From positions 1,736,001 through 1,800,000 of the forward strand of contig OZ240251.1 in assembly GCA_965198285.1 (NCBI GenBank): a stretch of DNA of 64,000 nucleotides. The letters run 5' to 3'. The position numbers and the translations under genes are program-made. The DNA is from UBA11872 sp965198285 (GTDB taxonomy: Bacteria > Chloroflexota > UBA11872). The notes beneath the pieces were generated by a model that was not told where the DNA came from, ran no database searches, and saw only the letters and a list, made by a program, of their open reading frames with translations. Below, one piece after another: positions 27,943-35,767 of this stretch; the first letter of the stretch is position 1; each line of letters opens with the position of its first letter.

Positions 27943-28363
27943 CCCCGAGCCGCCGCCACCCGCCCTTGGACGGCGGGCTGGCGCGCTGGACCTGGGGGAA
28001 CGCCGGGTTGGCGTAGCGATGACGGATCCGGGCGGATCGTTCGTGACCATGCGGCAGGTTCTGAAGCGGACGGGCGGTAGCGGCGACCGGGAGGCGCTGG
28101 GCGCCATTCTTAATGCGTATCCGAGCGCAACACTTGTGATCGGTCTTCCGTTGAATACGGACGGAACGGAAAGCGCACAGGCCGCACGCAGCCGCCGCTG
28201 GGCCGCTCAGCTTCTGCGAGGTCGCAGCGAGCCTGTCATCTGGAAGGACGAGCACTTGACGACGCAGGCCGCCCGGCGGGAGGGCGCAGGCGACGCGGAC
28301 GTGGACGCGCGCGCCGCGGAGATTCTGCTGCTGGATTACCTCAGGAGTCAGACGTCATGCTGA
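27902..28363 (+). CDS. ruvX: RuvX/YqgF-family putative Holliday junction resolvase
   Basis: RNase H-like nuclease fold of the YqgF family, implicated in pre-16S rRNA 5-prime processing and proposed as a resolvase. Conserved acidic residues are present: Asp30 (ALDLGERRVGVA), Glu117 (DEHLTT, where most homologues read DERLTT) and Asp136 (DARAAEILL). VIGLPLNTDGTES (79-91) is the family signature. The start at 27902 lies inside the previous gene; about 25 N-terminal residues are extra and basic, so an internal start is possible. The mltG start overlaps its end. Confidence 0.85.
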   Translation: MSRSKRRNQFRPRDPEPPPPALGRRAGALDLGERRVGVAMTDPGGSFVTMRQVLKRTGGSGDREALGAILNAYPSATLVIGLPLNTDGTESAQAARSRRWAAQLLRGRSEPVIWKDEHLTTQAARREGAGDADVDARAAEILLLDYLRSQTSC

Positions 28364-29409
28364 GCCGCGTGAACGCGATAACCCAAGCGTTTGGCATCGG
28401 CCTGCTGACGCTGGCCGGGGCGCTGTTGCTGACCTACTCGGCCGCGGCCCGGTTTGCCGAATCGCCGGCATCGATCGCCGCACGCACGGTGCCGTTCACG
28501 ATTCCGGTGGGGGCGACCGCGTCCGACATTGCGCAGGGGCTGCGCGAGGCGAGCCTGATTCGCAGCGATCTCTTGTTTCAAGTGCTGGTGGAACGGCGCG
28601 GGCTGGAAGGAGCATTTCGCCAGGGAACCTTTCTGCTTCGGTCGGACATGACGCTGGATCAGATTGTCCGCACGCTGAGCACGGCCAGCGCCGTGGATCA
28701 GACCGTGACTTTCCCGGAAGGGTGGCGGTTTGAGCAGATCGCCGAACGGCTGGCCGACCAGACCGAGATCGACGACCTGGAGTTTCTGCGGCTGGCGCGC
28801 GAGGGGTCGGCGACGTTCGGGGCGGAGTTCGATTTCCTGGCGGGTATGCCGGCCGGGCAGTCCCTGGAGGGCTATCTGTTCCCGGACACCTACCAGATCG
28901 ACGGGTCGTCAAACGCGCGGAATATGATTCAGCGCATGCTGCGTCGGTTCGATGAGGTGGTGACGCCGCAGATCCGCGCGGATGCGGCGGACAACGGGCT
29001 GTCAGTGCATGAGCTGCTCACGCTGGCGTCCATCATCGAGCGCGAGGCGGTGCTGGACGATGAGCGAGCGTTGATTTCGGGCGTGTTCCACAACCGACTG
29101 GCGCGGGGGATCCCGCTGCAGGCCGATCCGACCGCGCAGTATGCGATTGGCCGTACGGGGCCCGGGGCCAGGTGGTGGAAGCCCGACGTCAACGGCGACG
29201 ACCTGCGCACGCAGTCTCCGTACAATACGTATGTGGTCAACGGGCTGCCGCCGGGGCCTATCGCCGCGCCCGGCCTGGCCTCGATAATCGCGGCGGCCAG
29301 ACCTGAATCCACGCCCTACCTGTACTTTGTCGCGCGCGGGGACGGTTCGCACGCCTTTTCCGAAACGCTGGAGGAACACACACGCAACATCGAGCGCTAT
29401 CTGAACTGA
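28357..29409 (+). CDS. mltG: Endolytic murein transglycosylase MltG
   Basis: Cleaves nascent peptidoglycan strands within the membrane to end glycan synthesis. One N-terminal helix (about 10-30), a LysM-like subdomain, then the YceG domain with LEGYLFPDTY (170-179), catalytic Glu228 in LASIIEREA, VFHNRL (243-248), LQADPTAQYA, SPYNTY and GLPPGPI. Length (350) is normal. The ATG overlaps the ruvX stop by 7 bases; its own TGA overlaps the proposed CTG start of the M24 peptidase. Confidence 0.93.
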   Translation: MLSRVNAITQAFGIGLLTLAGALLLTYSAAARFAESPASIAARTVPFTIPVGATASDIAQGLREASLIRSDLLFQVLVERRGLEGAFRQGTFLLRSDMTLDQIVRTLSTASAVDQTVTFPEGWRFEQIAERLADQTEIDDLEFLRLAREGSATFGAEFDFLAGMPAGQSLEGYLFPDTYQIDGSSNARNMIQRMLRRFDEVVTPQIRADAADNGLSVHELLTLASIIEREAVLDDERALISGVFHNRLARGIPLQADPTAQYAIGRTGPGARWWKPDVNGDDLRTQSPYNTYVVNGLPPGPIAAPGLASIIAAARPESTPYLYFVARGDGSHAFSETLEEHTRNIERYLN

Positions 29410-30467
29410 CGGCCGCTCGGACTGACCGGCTGGCCGCGCGCCTGGACGAGCTTGGCGTGGACGCCATGCTGGTGGGCGGCGAAGCCAACCGGCGCTACCT
29501 GAGTGGATTCACGGGCACGGCCGCCACGCTGCTCATATCGGCGCAGGACCGGCGGCTGGTGACCGATTCCCGGTACACGGTGCAGGCGCAGCAGCAGGCC
29601 GCGGGGTTTGACGTGATCGAAAACATCGACACGCTTGGCGTGGTGGCCGCGTGGGTCGGCGAGCGAGGCATCGGCCGGCTGGGCGTGGAGTCCGAGCACA
29701 CGTCGCTGAAGCAGCATCGCGAACTGGTGGAGCGTCTGACCAAGGAATCGCAAACGGCGGAGGTCAAGCCGCTGGACGGCCTGGTCGAAGCTCAGCGAAT
29801 CGTGAAGGACGCGGCCGAGCTTGCTCTTCTGCGTGAGGCGGTGCGGCTGGCGGACGACGTGATGGCGGCGGCGGGTGAAACCGTGGCGGCCGGCATGACG
29901 GAGCGGGAGCTGTCGCTGGAGCTCGAGCGCCGAATACGCGAAGCCGGCGACGGCCCGTCGTTTCCGACGATTGTGGCCGGCGGGCCGAACGCGGCCATGG
30001 CGCATCACGCGCCGGGGCCGAGGCCCATTGGCGCAGGAGAGCCCGTGATCGTCGATTTGGGCGTGCGCCTGGACGGCTACTGCTCCGATATCACCCGGAC
30101 GTTCACCGCAGGTGAGCCCGATGCCAGGTTCGACGAGATCTACGCCATCGTGTTGGAGGCGCAGGCCGCCGCGGAGGCGGGCACGCGCGCCGGCATGACG
30201 GGGCGCGAGGCCGACGCGCTGGCACGTCAGGTGATAGCCAACGCGGGCTACGGTGGAAATTTCGGTCATGGAACCGGGCACGGCGTGGGGCTTGAGATTC
30301 ACGAGGGGCCCACGCTTTCCCCACGGGGAGCAAACGTGCTGGCCGCAGGCGCGGTTGTGTCGGTCGAGCCGGGAATTTACCTGCCGGGCTGGGGCGGCGT
30401 GCGGATCGAGGACCTGGTGGTGATCGGCGCCGATAGCGTTGACGTGCTCACCCAGGCTCGCAAGTGA
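29406..30467 (+). CDS. M24-family Xaa-Pro aminopeptidase, probable CTG start
   Basis: Metal-dependent aminopeptidase P/prolidase family, 353 residues. Metal ligands (long-form numbering) are Asp217 (VIVDLG), Asp228 (SDITRTF), His292 (GHGTGHGVGL), Glu321 (VSVEPGIY) and Glu335 (RIEDLV). The family's N-terminal helix pattern 'RLAARLDELGVDAMLV' is encoded upstream of the first ATG/GTG (29466/29457), and no ATG, GTG or TTG lies in frame between there and the mltG coding region. The CTG at 29406, overlapping the mltG stop as CTGA, would restore it. The GTG at 29457 is the conservative alternative. Confidence 0.85.
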   Translation: MTAARTDRLAARLDELGVDAMLVGGEANRRYLSGFTGTAATLLISAQDRRLVTDSRYTVQAQQQAAGFDVIENIDTLGVVAAWVGERGIGRLGVESEHTSLKQHRELVERLTKESQTAEVKPLDGLVEAQRIVKDAAELALLREAVRLADDVMAAAGETVAAGMTERELSLELERRIREAGDGPSFPTIVAGGPNAAMAHHAPGPRPIGAGEPVIVDLGVRLDGYCSDITRTFTAGEPDARFDEIYAIVLEAQAAAEAGTRAGMTGREADALARQVIANAGYGGNFGHGTGHGVGLEIHEGPTLSPRGANVLAAGAVVSVEPGIYLPGWGGVRIEDLVVIGADSVDVLTQARK

Positions 30468-30523
30468 CCGGCGCCTTCAGCGCGGCGCACACACCGACAG
30501 ACGACCACTAAGGAGGCCGGGGC

Positions 30524-31081
30524 GTGATTGACGCGGGCGAACTGAGGCGGGGATGGGTGCTGCGGATCGATGGCGCTCTCTGCCAGATCATCGACTTTCA
30601 GCACCAGAAGATCGGCCGAGGGTCGGCCAACGTGCGGCTGCGGATGCGCGACGTTCGCAGCGGGTCGACGACGGACCGCTCCTTTCAGGCTTCCAAGCGC
30701 TTCGAGCGCGTGATCCTGGACACGCACAAGGTGCAGTACCTGTACCGCGATGCCTCCGGCTTTCACTTCATGGACATGGACACGTACGAGGACATGACGC
30801 TTTCCAAGGACGCCGTTGGCGAGGCGGCCCAATACCTGACGGATGGGCTGGACCTGGAGATCACGGCGTTCGAAGGCGCGGCGCTGGGCGTGGAACTTCC
30901 TATAAACGTGGATATCGAAGTGGTGGAGACCGAGCCCGGCATCCGCGGCGACACGGCTACGGGCGCCACGAAGATGGCCAAAGTTGCCACCGGGCTGGAG
31001 GTTCAGGTTCCACTATTCGTGGCGACCGGCGACGTGCTGCGCATCGACACGCGCAGCGGCGAGTACCAGACGCGCGTCTGA
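30524..31081 (+). CDS. efp: Translation elongation factor P
   Basis: Relieves ribosome stalling at polyproline stretches, relevant here given the many Pro-rich linkers in the window. The 185 residues contain the three beta-barrel domains; the loop that reaches the peptidyl-transferase centre reads QKIGRGSANVR with Arg32 at the tip, a position that is Lys or Arg in the family. No modification enzyme gene (earP, epmA, ymfI) is adjacent. The GTG start has a strong AAGGAGG. The BCCP-like gene follows, matching the common efp-accB order. Confidence 0.93.
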   Translation: MIDAGELRRGWVLRIDGALCQIIDFQHQKIGRGSANVRLRMRDVRSGSTTDRSFQASKRFERVILDTHKVQYLYRDASGFHFMDMDTYEDMTLSKDAVGEAAQYLTDGLDLEITAFEGAALGVELPINVDIEVVETEPGIRGDTATGATKMAKVATGLEVQVPLFVATGDVLRIDTRSGEYQTRV

Positions 31082-31099
31082 CGGCCGCGTGAGGCGTTG

Positions 31100-31549
31100 A
31101 TGACGACCGATCCGCAGTGGGACGCAGCGCTGGACGAGGATGTGCCGCGGCTGGCGCGGTTGCTGCGGGAGACCGGCGCGGAGGAGATTGAGATTGGCGA
31201 CGCCGCGCGCACGATCCGGGTGCGACGGGCCAGCACGTTGGGCGTGTTGGCCGTCGAAGCGGCAGCGGGCGACGACGGGGAAGCGGCGGACGCGGATCTC
31301 GTGGTTGTGACGTCGGAGCAGGTTGGCGTGTTCATGGCGCTGACCGAACCCGGCGCGCCGCCGCTGGTGCGGGTGGGCGACACCGTGGACGAGGGGCACA
31401 CCATCGGATACGTGGACGTGCTGGGCGTGGCGCATGATGTGTGCGCGCCGGAAGCCGGCGTGATCGAGCGGTTGCTGGTGCGCGACGGCGAGGTTGTGGA
31501 GTACGGCCAGCCGCTGGCGGAGCTGCGACGGAGCGTGGACGCGGACTAG
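31100..31549 (+). CDS. Biotinyl-domain (AccB-like) protein lacking the biotin lysine
   Basis: A 149-residue protein laid out like the biotin carboxyl carrier subunit of acetyl-CoA carboxylase: a short N-terminal helix pair (LARLLRETGAEEIEI), an Ala-rich linker, then a biotinyl/lipoyl barrel at about 75-143 (VGDTVDEGHTIGYV, then APEAGVIERLLVRDGEVVEYGQPLAEL). The hairpin that normally reads EAMKM reads DVLGV (106-110), so the biotinylated Lys is Gly109. accC, usually next to accB, is absent; secF converges and shares a CTAG stop overlap. It may be a structural or regulatory BCCP paralogue. ATG 31100 preferred to TTG 31097. Confidence 0.75.
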   Translation: MTTDPQWDAALDEDVPRLARLLRETGAEEIEIGDAARTIRVRRASTLGVLAVEAAAGDDGEAADADLVVVTSEQVGVFMALTEPGAPPLVRVGDTVDEGHTIGYVDVLGVAHDVCAPEAGVIERLLVRDGEVVEYGQPLAELRRSVDAD

Positions 31550-32484
31550 CGGACGAGCGTCAGCCTCGGTTTGAATCGCTCCCAGATGCGCGGAACGTCG
31601 CGGCGGTCCCAGGAAACCAGGGCCGATGAGGCGGCGAAGATCGACGAATAGGTTCCGATCATGAATCCGGCCGCGAGCGCGATGACGAACAGTCGGATGG
31701 TGGGGCCGCCCAGCACGATCAGCGCCAGCAACACCAAGAGCGCGGTGAGCGAGGTATTGAGCGAGCGGGTCAGGCTCTGATTGGCGCTGAAGTTGACGGT
31801 CTGCTCGAAGCTCGGGCGCTGCGCGTCGGCCAAGCGAAGGTGACGCTGACGGTTCTCGCGAATGCGGTCGAAGACGACGATCGTGTCGTTCACCGAGAAG
31901 CCGATGACCGTGAGGATTGCCGTGACAAACAGGGCGTCCACCTGAACTCCGACGACGTGGCCCAGCAGGGCGAAGAGTCCGAGCAAGAACAGGGCGTCGT
32001 GCAGGAGGGCGCCAATGGCGGCGAGGCCCAGCACGACCGGCCGTTCCATGCGGCGGAAGGCCCACATGATGTAGAGCAGGACGAGCACCGACGCCACCGC
32101 GACCGCGATAGCCGCCGCGCGGGTGAGTTCAGCGCCCACAACCGGACCAATGGTGGAGAAGCTGAGCTCCTGGCCGGGTCCGGCCCGCTCAACAATGGTG
32201 GCGACCAACGCGTTCTTGGCTTCGATCTCCAAGGGCGGCGTGCGCACCAAGGCTCCGTTGTCTTCGGTCAACTGGACCGTTGCCCCCGGGTAGCCGCCGT
32301 CAAGAGCGGCCGCCTGGACGGCCTGCTGGGTGATCGCCTGGTCGAAGCGCAGCCGGATCAGCGAGCCGCCGGTGAAGTCGATACCGGGTTTGAGGCCGCC
32401 GGTCAGCAGCGCGACGACGCCGGGCAGCAGCAGCGCCAACGACAACAGATACCACCAGCCGCGGCGGGACGTTATGGCGAACAT
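31546..32484 (-). CDS. secF: Protein translocase subunit SecF
   Basis: Partner of SecD in proton-driven late-stage protein export. The 312 residues have an N-terminal helix, the periplasmic-type domain beginning KPGIDFTGGSLIRLRF, and five further helices with the conserved GFSVNDTIVVFDRIREN motif. The ATG at 32484 shares one base with the secD stop (TGATG), indicating translational coupling. The longer frame to 32670 is only overlap with secD. Confidence 0.93.
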   Translation of the reverse strand: MFAITSRRGWWYLLSLALLLPGVVALLTGGLKPGIDFTGGSLIRLRFDQAITQQAVQAAALDGGYPGATVQLTEDNGALVRTPPLEIEAKNALVATIVERAGPGQELSFSTIGPVVGAELTRAAAIAVAVASVLVLLYIMWAFRRMERPVVLGLAAIGALLHDALFLLGLFALLGHVVGVQVDALFVTAILTVIGFSVNDTIVVFDRIRENRQRHLRLADAQRPSFEQTVNFSANQSLTRSLNTSLTALLVLLALIVLGGPTIRLFVIALAAGFMIGTYSSIFAASSALVSWDRRDVPRIWERFKPRLTLVR

Positions 32485-33785
32485 CAGGTCTCGACGCTTG
32501 CGCCAGCGCCGAAATAGCGCGGCTGGGTGAGCGCCCGCCAGGTGATGGCCAGGCGCAGCAGGTTTCGGCTGACCGTGATGGCGCTGAACATGCTGACGGC
32601 CACGCCGATGGCCAGGGTGACCGCGAAGCCGCGCACGCCGCCGCTGCCGAAGCCGAAGAGCACGGCGCAAATGATGAGGGTGGAGATGTTGGAGTCACGA
32701 ATCGAGGTCCACGCGCGGTTGAAGCCCGACTCGATGGCGCCCCGCATGGCGCGGCCGGCGCGCAGTTCCTCGCGGGTTCGCTCGAAGATCAGGATGTTGG
32801 CGTCCACGGCCACGCCGACGGACAGGATGAAGCCGGCCAGGCCGGATAGCGTGAGCGTGACCGGAATGAGCTTGAAGACCGCGAAGACCACGGAGGCGTA
32901 GATGACCAGGGCCACCGCGGCCACGACGCCGGGCACGCGGTAGAAGGCGACCATGAAGATCAACACCAGCAGCGCGCCGACGAGGCCAGCCCGCAGGCTG
33001 GCTTCCAAGGACTCCTGACCGAGCGTGGGGCGCACGCTGAGCGTCTCGACGACTTCCAGGGGGACGGGCAGCGCACCGTAGCGCAGCTGGATGGCGACGT
33101 TGCGGGCTTCGTCGGCCGTGAATGAGCCGCGGATGACCCCGCTTTCGCGGATCGCAGCTTCGATCCGCGCCGAACTGATGACCACGTCGTCAACCGTGAT
33201 GGTGAGGACCTCGTTGAGGTGACTGGCGGTGTAGGTCTGGAAGCGATTGGCGGCGTCCGGTTGCAGGTCGAACTCGATCATGGACGCGCCCAGCGAGTCG
33301 AAGCCGACGCGGGCATCCCGCAGGTCACGTCCCCGCAGGACCGTCTGCGAAGCGTCGGCGGGGAGCAGGGTTCCCTCATCGATGAAGTCGAAGCCGGTGT
33401 TGATGACCAGCAACTGGCCGGTCTGGCGGAAGAGGCGGATGGCTTCTTCCGGATCCTCGACACCGGGTAGCTCGACGATCAGGCGGTTATCGCCCTCGAT
33501 CTGAATGAGCGGCTCGGCGACGCCGAGCGCGTTGACCCGGTTCTCGATGATGCGCTTGACGGCATCCATATCGCCGTCCTGCAGTTGCTGCTCGGGCGGC
33601 GGGCTGGCCTGGAAGCGCACGTGCAGGCCGCCCTGCAGGTCCAGGCCCTGGCGGAAGCGCAAGTCGGACAGGTCGCGCCCGGCTACCTCGATCGGCAGGC
33701 CGGGCGTGCCGGGCAGCGCCACGTAGAGGGCGAAGACGAAGATGACGGCGATGAAGGCCAGCGTGACCCAGAGGCGTCTGCGCAC
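32484..33785 (-). CDS. secD: Protein translocase subunit SecD
   Basis: SecD of the SecDF export motor, 433 residues. N-terminal helix (5-24), then RQGLDLQGGLHVRF (45-58), the extracytoplasmic P1 domain including DAVKRIIENRVNALGV and DNRLIVELPGV, and a C-terminal six-helix block with SVGVAVDANILIFERTREE, whose Asp is the proton-path residue. Size is smaller than E. coli SecD and typical for Gram-positives and Chloroflexota. A promoter-like site at 34233-34261 and a long perfect hairpin at 33925-33979 lie in its upstream region. Confidence 0.94.
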   Translation of the reverse strand: MRRRLWVTLAFIAVIFVFALYVALPGTPGLPIEVAGRDLSDLRFRQGLDLQGGLHVRFQASPPPEQQLQDGDMDAVKRIIENRVNALGVAEPLIQIEGDNRLIVELPGVEDPEEAIRLFRQTGQLLVINTGFDFIDEGTLLPADASQTVLRGRDLRDARVGFDSLGASMIEFDLQPDAANRFQTYTASHLNEVLTITVDDVVISSARIEAAIRESGVIRGSFTADEARNVAIQLRYGALPVPLEVVETLSVRPTLGQESLEASLRAGLVGALLVLIFMVAFYRVPGVVAAVALVIYASVVFAVFKLIPVTLTLSGLAGFILSVGVAVDANILIFERTREELRAGRAMRGAIESGFNRAWTSIRDSNISTLIICAVLFGFGSGGVRGFAVTLAIGVAVSMFSAITVSRNLLRLAITWRALTQPRYFGAGASVET

Positions 33786-33924
33786 GGAGTTAGCGATCTC
33801 CCACGAAACCAGCGCTGATCATACGCCCCGGCGTTTCGGAGGCCGACCCTGCCTGTTGGAACCGGCGGGACGGTCTCCCGACGGGCCGGGGCGTGGTGGG
33901 CGAATTGGTGGGGGTGAAGGGGGG

Positions 33925-33979
33925 AACTGTCTCTCGCCAGCCCGATCCCCATAGGGGATCGGGCTGGCGAGAGACAGTT
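33925..33979. repeat. Perfect 26-bp inverted repeat (hairpin)
   Basis: Left arm 33925-33950, loop ata at 33951-33953, right arm 33954-33979; the arms, starting aactgtctctcgcc, pair at all 26 positions. It would form a very stable stem in DNA or in the secDF leader RNA. No T-run follows on either strand (right flank tttggagc), so it is not a standard terminator. Confidence 0.9.
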
Positions 33980-34232
33980 TGGAGCGGATTTTGGGGCGGG
34001 CCGGTGGTTCGGGCGCGGGCCGGCGGCAGGCAGCATGGGCCGCGAGACGCTGCCGCGCACGGGGCGCACGCCGCCGGAGGGACCGCGGCGGTTCATCGCT
34101 GGATCCAGAGCGCGAGGGGAGGCGGCGGGCGGCATACCTGGAGATGTGAGAAGCGGGAGGCGCAGGAGGCGGCTGGGAGGGTGGGCAGGTGGCGCGGCGC
34201 ATGACGGATAGGACGTGGGGATGGCAGGCCCT

Positions 34233-34261
34233 ATTGTACACTTGTTGAGAACGAAGGGCAA
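34233..34261 (-). promoter_or_regulatory. Putative promoter toward secDF
   Basis: On the minus strand TTGCCC (34256-34261) and TACAAT (34233-34238) are spaced by 17 bases. Transcription from here would give secD a leader of about 440 bases that contains the 26-bp hairpin. Confidence 0.45.
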
Positions 34262-34366
34262 GGCCGCGCGCGGGCTGGGGGGACGGTCTGGGGGGCTCGC
34301 AAGGGTGTCTCGTTCAGGGCACAGACTGGGGCCGGGGTGAACACCTGTTCACCAGATCCTGCCCAA

Positions 34367-34465
34367 GTGTCCACGCTGGGCCTGAATGTGTTCACTTCTT
34401 CTCCGAATGTGTCCAGTTTTTCCCCAAATGTGTCCAGTTTTTCCCGAGATGTGTCCACCCTGGAT
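34367..34465. repeat. 21-bp tandem repeat, four full copies plus a partial
   Basis: Units at 34367-34387, 34388-34408, 34409-34429 and 34430-34450, each starting gtgt(c/t)ca and ending (c/a)(g/a)aat-like, with a partial fifth. Read on the minus strand they keep frame and give seven-residue repeats such as EKLDTFG; on the plus strand they give NVSSFSP. No complete gene around them is recognised. Confidence 0.7.
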
Positions 34466-34600
34466 CCGGTCCGCCCACCGCGCCAGGGCGGGGGCGCTTC
34501 GGGAGGCACTCCTGCACGGGCAAGGCTGTGAGTAGCGACGAGGGGTGCGGGGTTGGCTGGGTTCAGGGAGGGCCGGGGCGCGATCCGGGCTCCGTAGGCG

Positions 34601-35767
34601 TCAATCGCCTGGGGGACGGGCATTGACGTAGTGGGCGCTGCCGAGGTTGCGGACGAGGCCCTTGATTTCCATGACGGCCAGCAGAGCCGAGACGCGGAAG
34701 GCGGGCAGCGCCGTCAGCCGAGCCAGTTCGTCGATGTGCAGCGGGTCGGTGGTGAGGTGCCGCAGCACGGCTCGCTCCTCGGTGGTTGGTTTGACCAGTT
34801 GGGGCATTTCAAGCTGCTCGGGGCTGACCGCGATTTGCAGGGCTTCGAGCACGTCCTCGGCCGAGGTGACCGCGCGGGCCTCGCCGCGATTGATGAGTCG
34901 GTTGGTCCCGCGGCTGGCGGCGGCGAAGACGCTGCCGGGGACGGCCAGGATTTCGCGGTTCTGTTCGATGGCGTAGCGGGCCGTGTGCAAGGCGCCGCTC
35001 TCCAGCGGGGCCTCGACGATGATGGTGGCGAGGGACAGGCCGCTGATGATGCGGTTGCGCTGGGGGAAGTTCTCGGGCAGCCCGCGCATGCCGACGGGAT
35101 ACTCGGTGACGATTGCGCCGCGCTCCAGAATGCGGGGGACGAGCCGGCGGTTGGCGCGGGGGTAAATCTCGTGCAGGCCGGTGCCCCAGACGGCGACGGT
35201 TGCGCCCTCGGCGTCCAGCGCGGCGCGATGGGCTTCGCCGTCAATGCCGGCGGCCATGCCGCTGACGACGCAGATGCCAGCGCGGGCGAGAGTTCCGGCC
35301 AGTTGGGCGGTGACCTGTTTGCCGTAGGCCGTTATGCGACGCGTGCCCACGATGGCGACGGTGCGCTGGTAGTCGGCGCAGGCCAAATCGCCCTTGACAT
35401 AAAGCAGGGGCGGCGGGTCAGGAATCTCGCGCAACTGCGCGGGGTAGGCCGGGTCGTGCCAGGCGATGGCGCGTCCGCCGTGTTTGGCCAGCGTCTCCAG
35501 GGCGTCGTTGGCTGACTTCTCACGCCGAGCGGTCTCGACGCCCTGGGCGACTGCGGGCGAGACGCCGGCCGCCTGCAGCCGGGCGGCGCTGGCGCTCCAG
35601 GCGAGGCTGAGGTCGCCAAAGGCGCGGATGAGGCTCCACAACGTGGCCGACCCAAGCCCGGGAACCGAACTCAGCGCCACCCACGCGGCCAGGTCTTCCG
35701 GCGTGCGCCCGGTGGGCGCAGGTAATCGGTCGGCCGCGAAGAGAGACGGGGACTCGCGGCTGGCCAT
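34601..35767 (-). CDS. dprA: DNA processing protein DprA
   Basis: Loads RecA on incoming single-stranded DNA during natural transformation. The 388-residue protein has an N-terminal helical region (AAWVALSSVPGLGSATLWSL), the Rossmann-like DprA core with GTRRITAYG, SGMAAGIDGEAHRAAL, GTGLHEIYPRAN and FPQRNRIISGLS, and a C-terminal winged helix (TTDPLHIDELARLTAL). The ATG at 35767 is preferred because the duplicated fragment at 36.4-36.5 kb keeps the same Met. Upstream in-frame codons to 35866 lack homology. No com genes are in the window. Confidence 0.92.
   Translation of the reverse strand: MASRESPSLFAADRLPAPTGRTPEDLAAWVALSSVPGLGSATLWSLIRAFGDLSLAWSASAARLQAAGVSPAVAQGVETARREKSANDALETLAKHGGRAIAWHDPAYPAQLREIPDPPPLLYVKGDLACADYQRTVAIVGTRRITAYGKQVTAQLAGTLARAGICVVSGMAAGIDGEAHRAALDAEGATVAVWGTGLHEIYPRANRRLVPRILERGAIVTEYPVGMRGLPENFPQRNRIISGLSLATIIVEAPLESGALHTARYAIEQNREILAVPGSVFAAASRGTNRLINRGEARAVTSAEDVLEALQIAVSPEQLEMPQLVKPTTEERAVLRHLTTDPLHIDELARLTALPAFRVSALLAVMEIKGLVRNLGSAHYVNARPPGD

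Larger units (their letters stand above)
33786..34600. other. Long secDF upstream region (no clear gene)
   Basis: An 815-bp gap between secD and dprA. It holds the perfect inverted repeat (33925-33979), a promoter-like pair pointing to secD (34233-34261) and four 21-bp tandem repeats (34367-34450). Open frames here are low-complexity and none looks like a gene. Confidence 0.6.

Noticed and set aside
33925..33979. Rho-independent terminator at the 26-bp hairpin
   Set aside because: No T-run follows on either strand, and the stem is much longer than usual; also it lies upstream, not downstream, of secDF.
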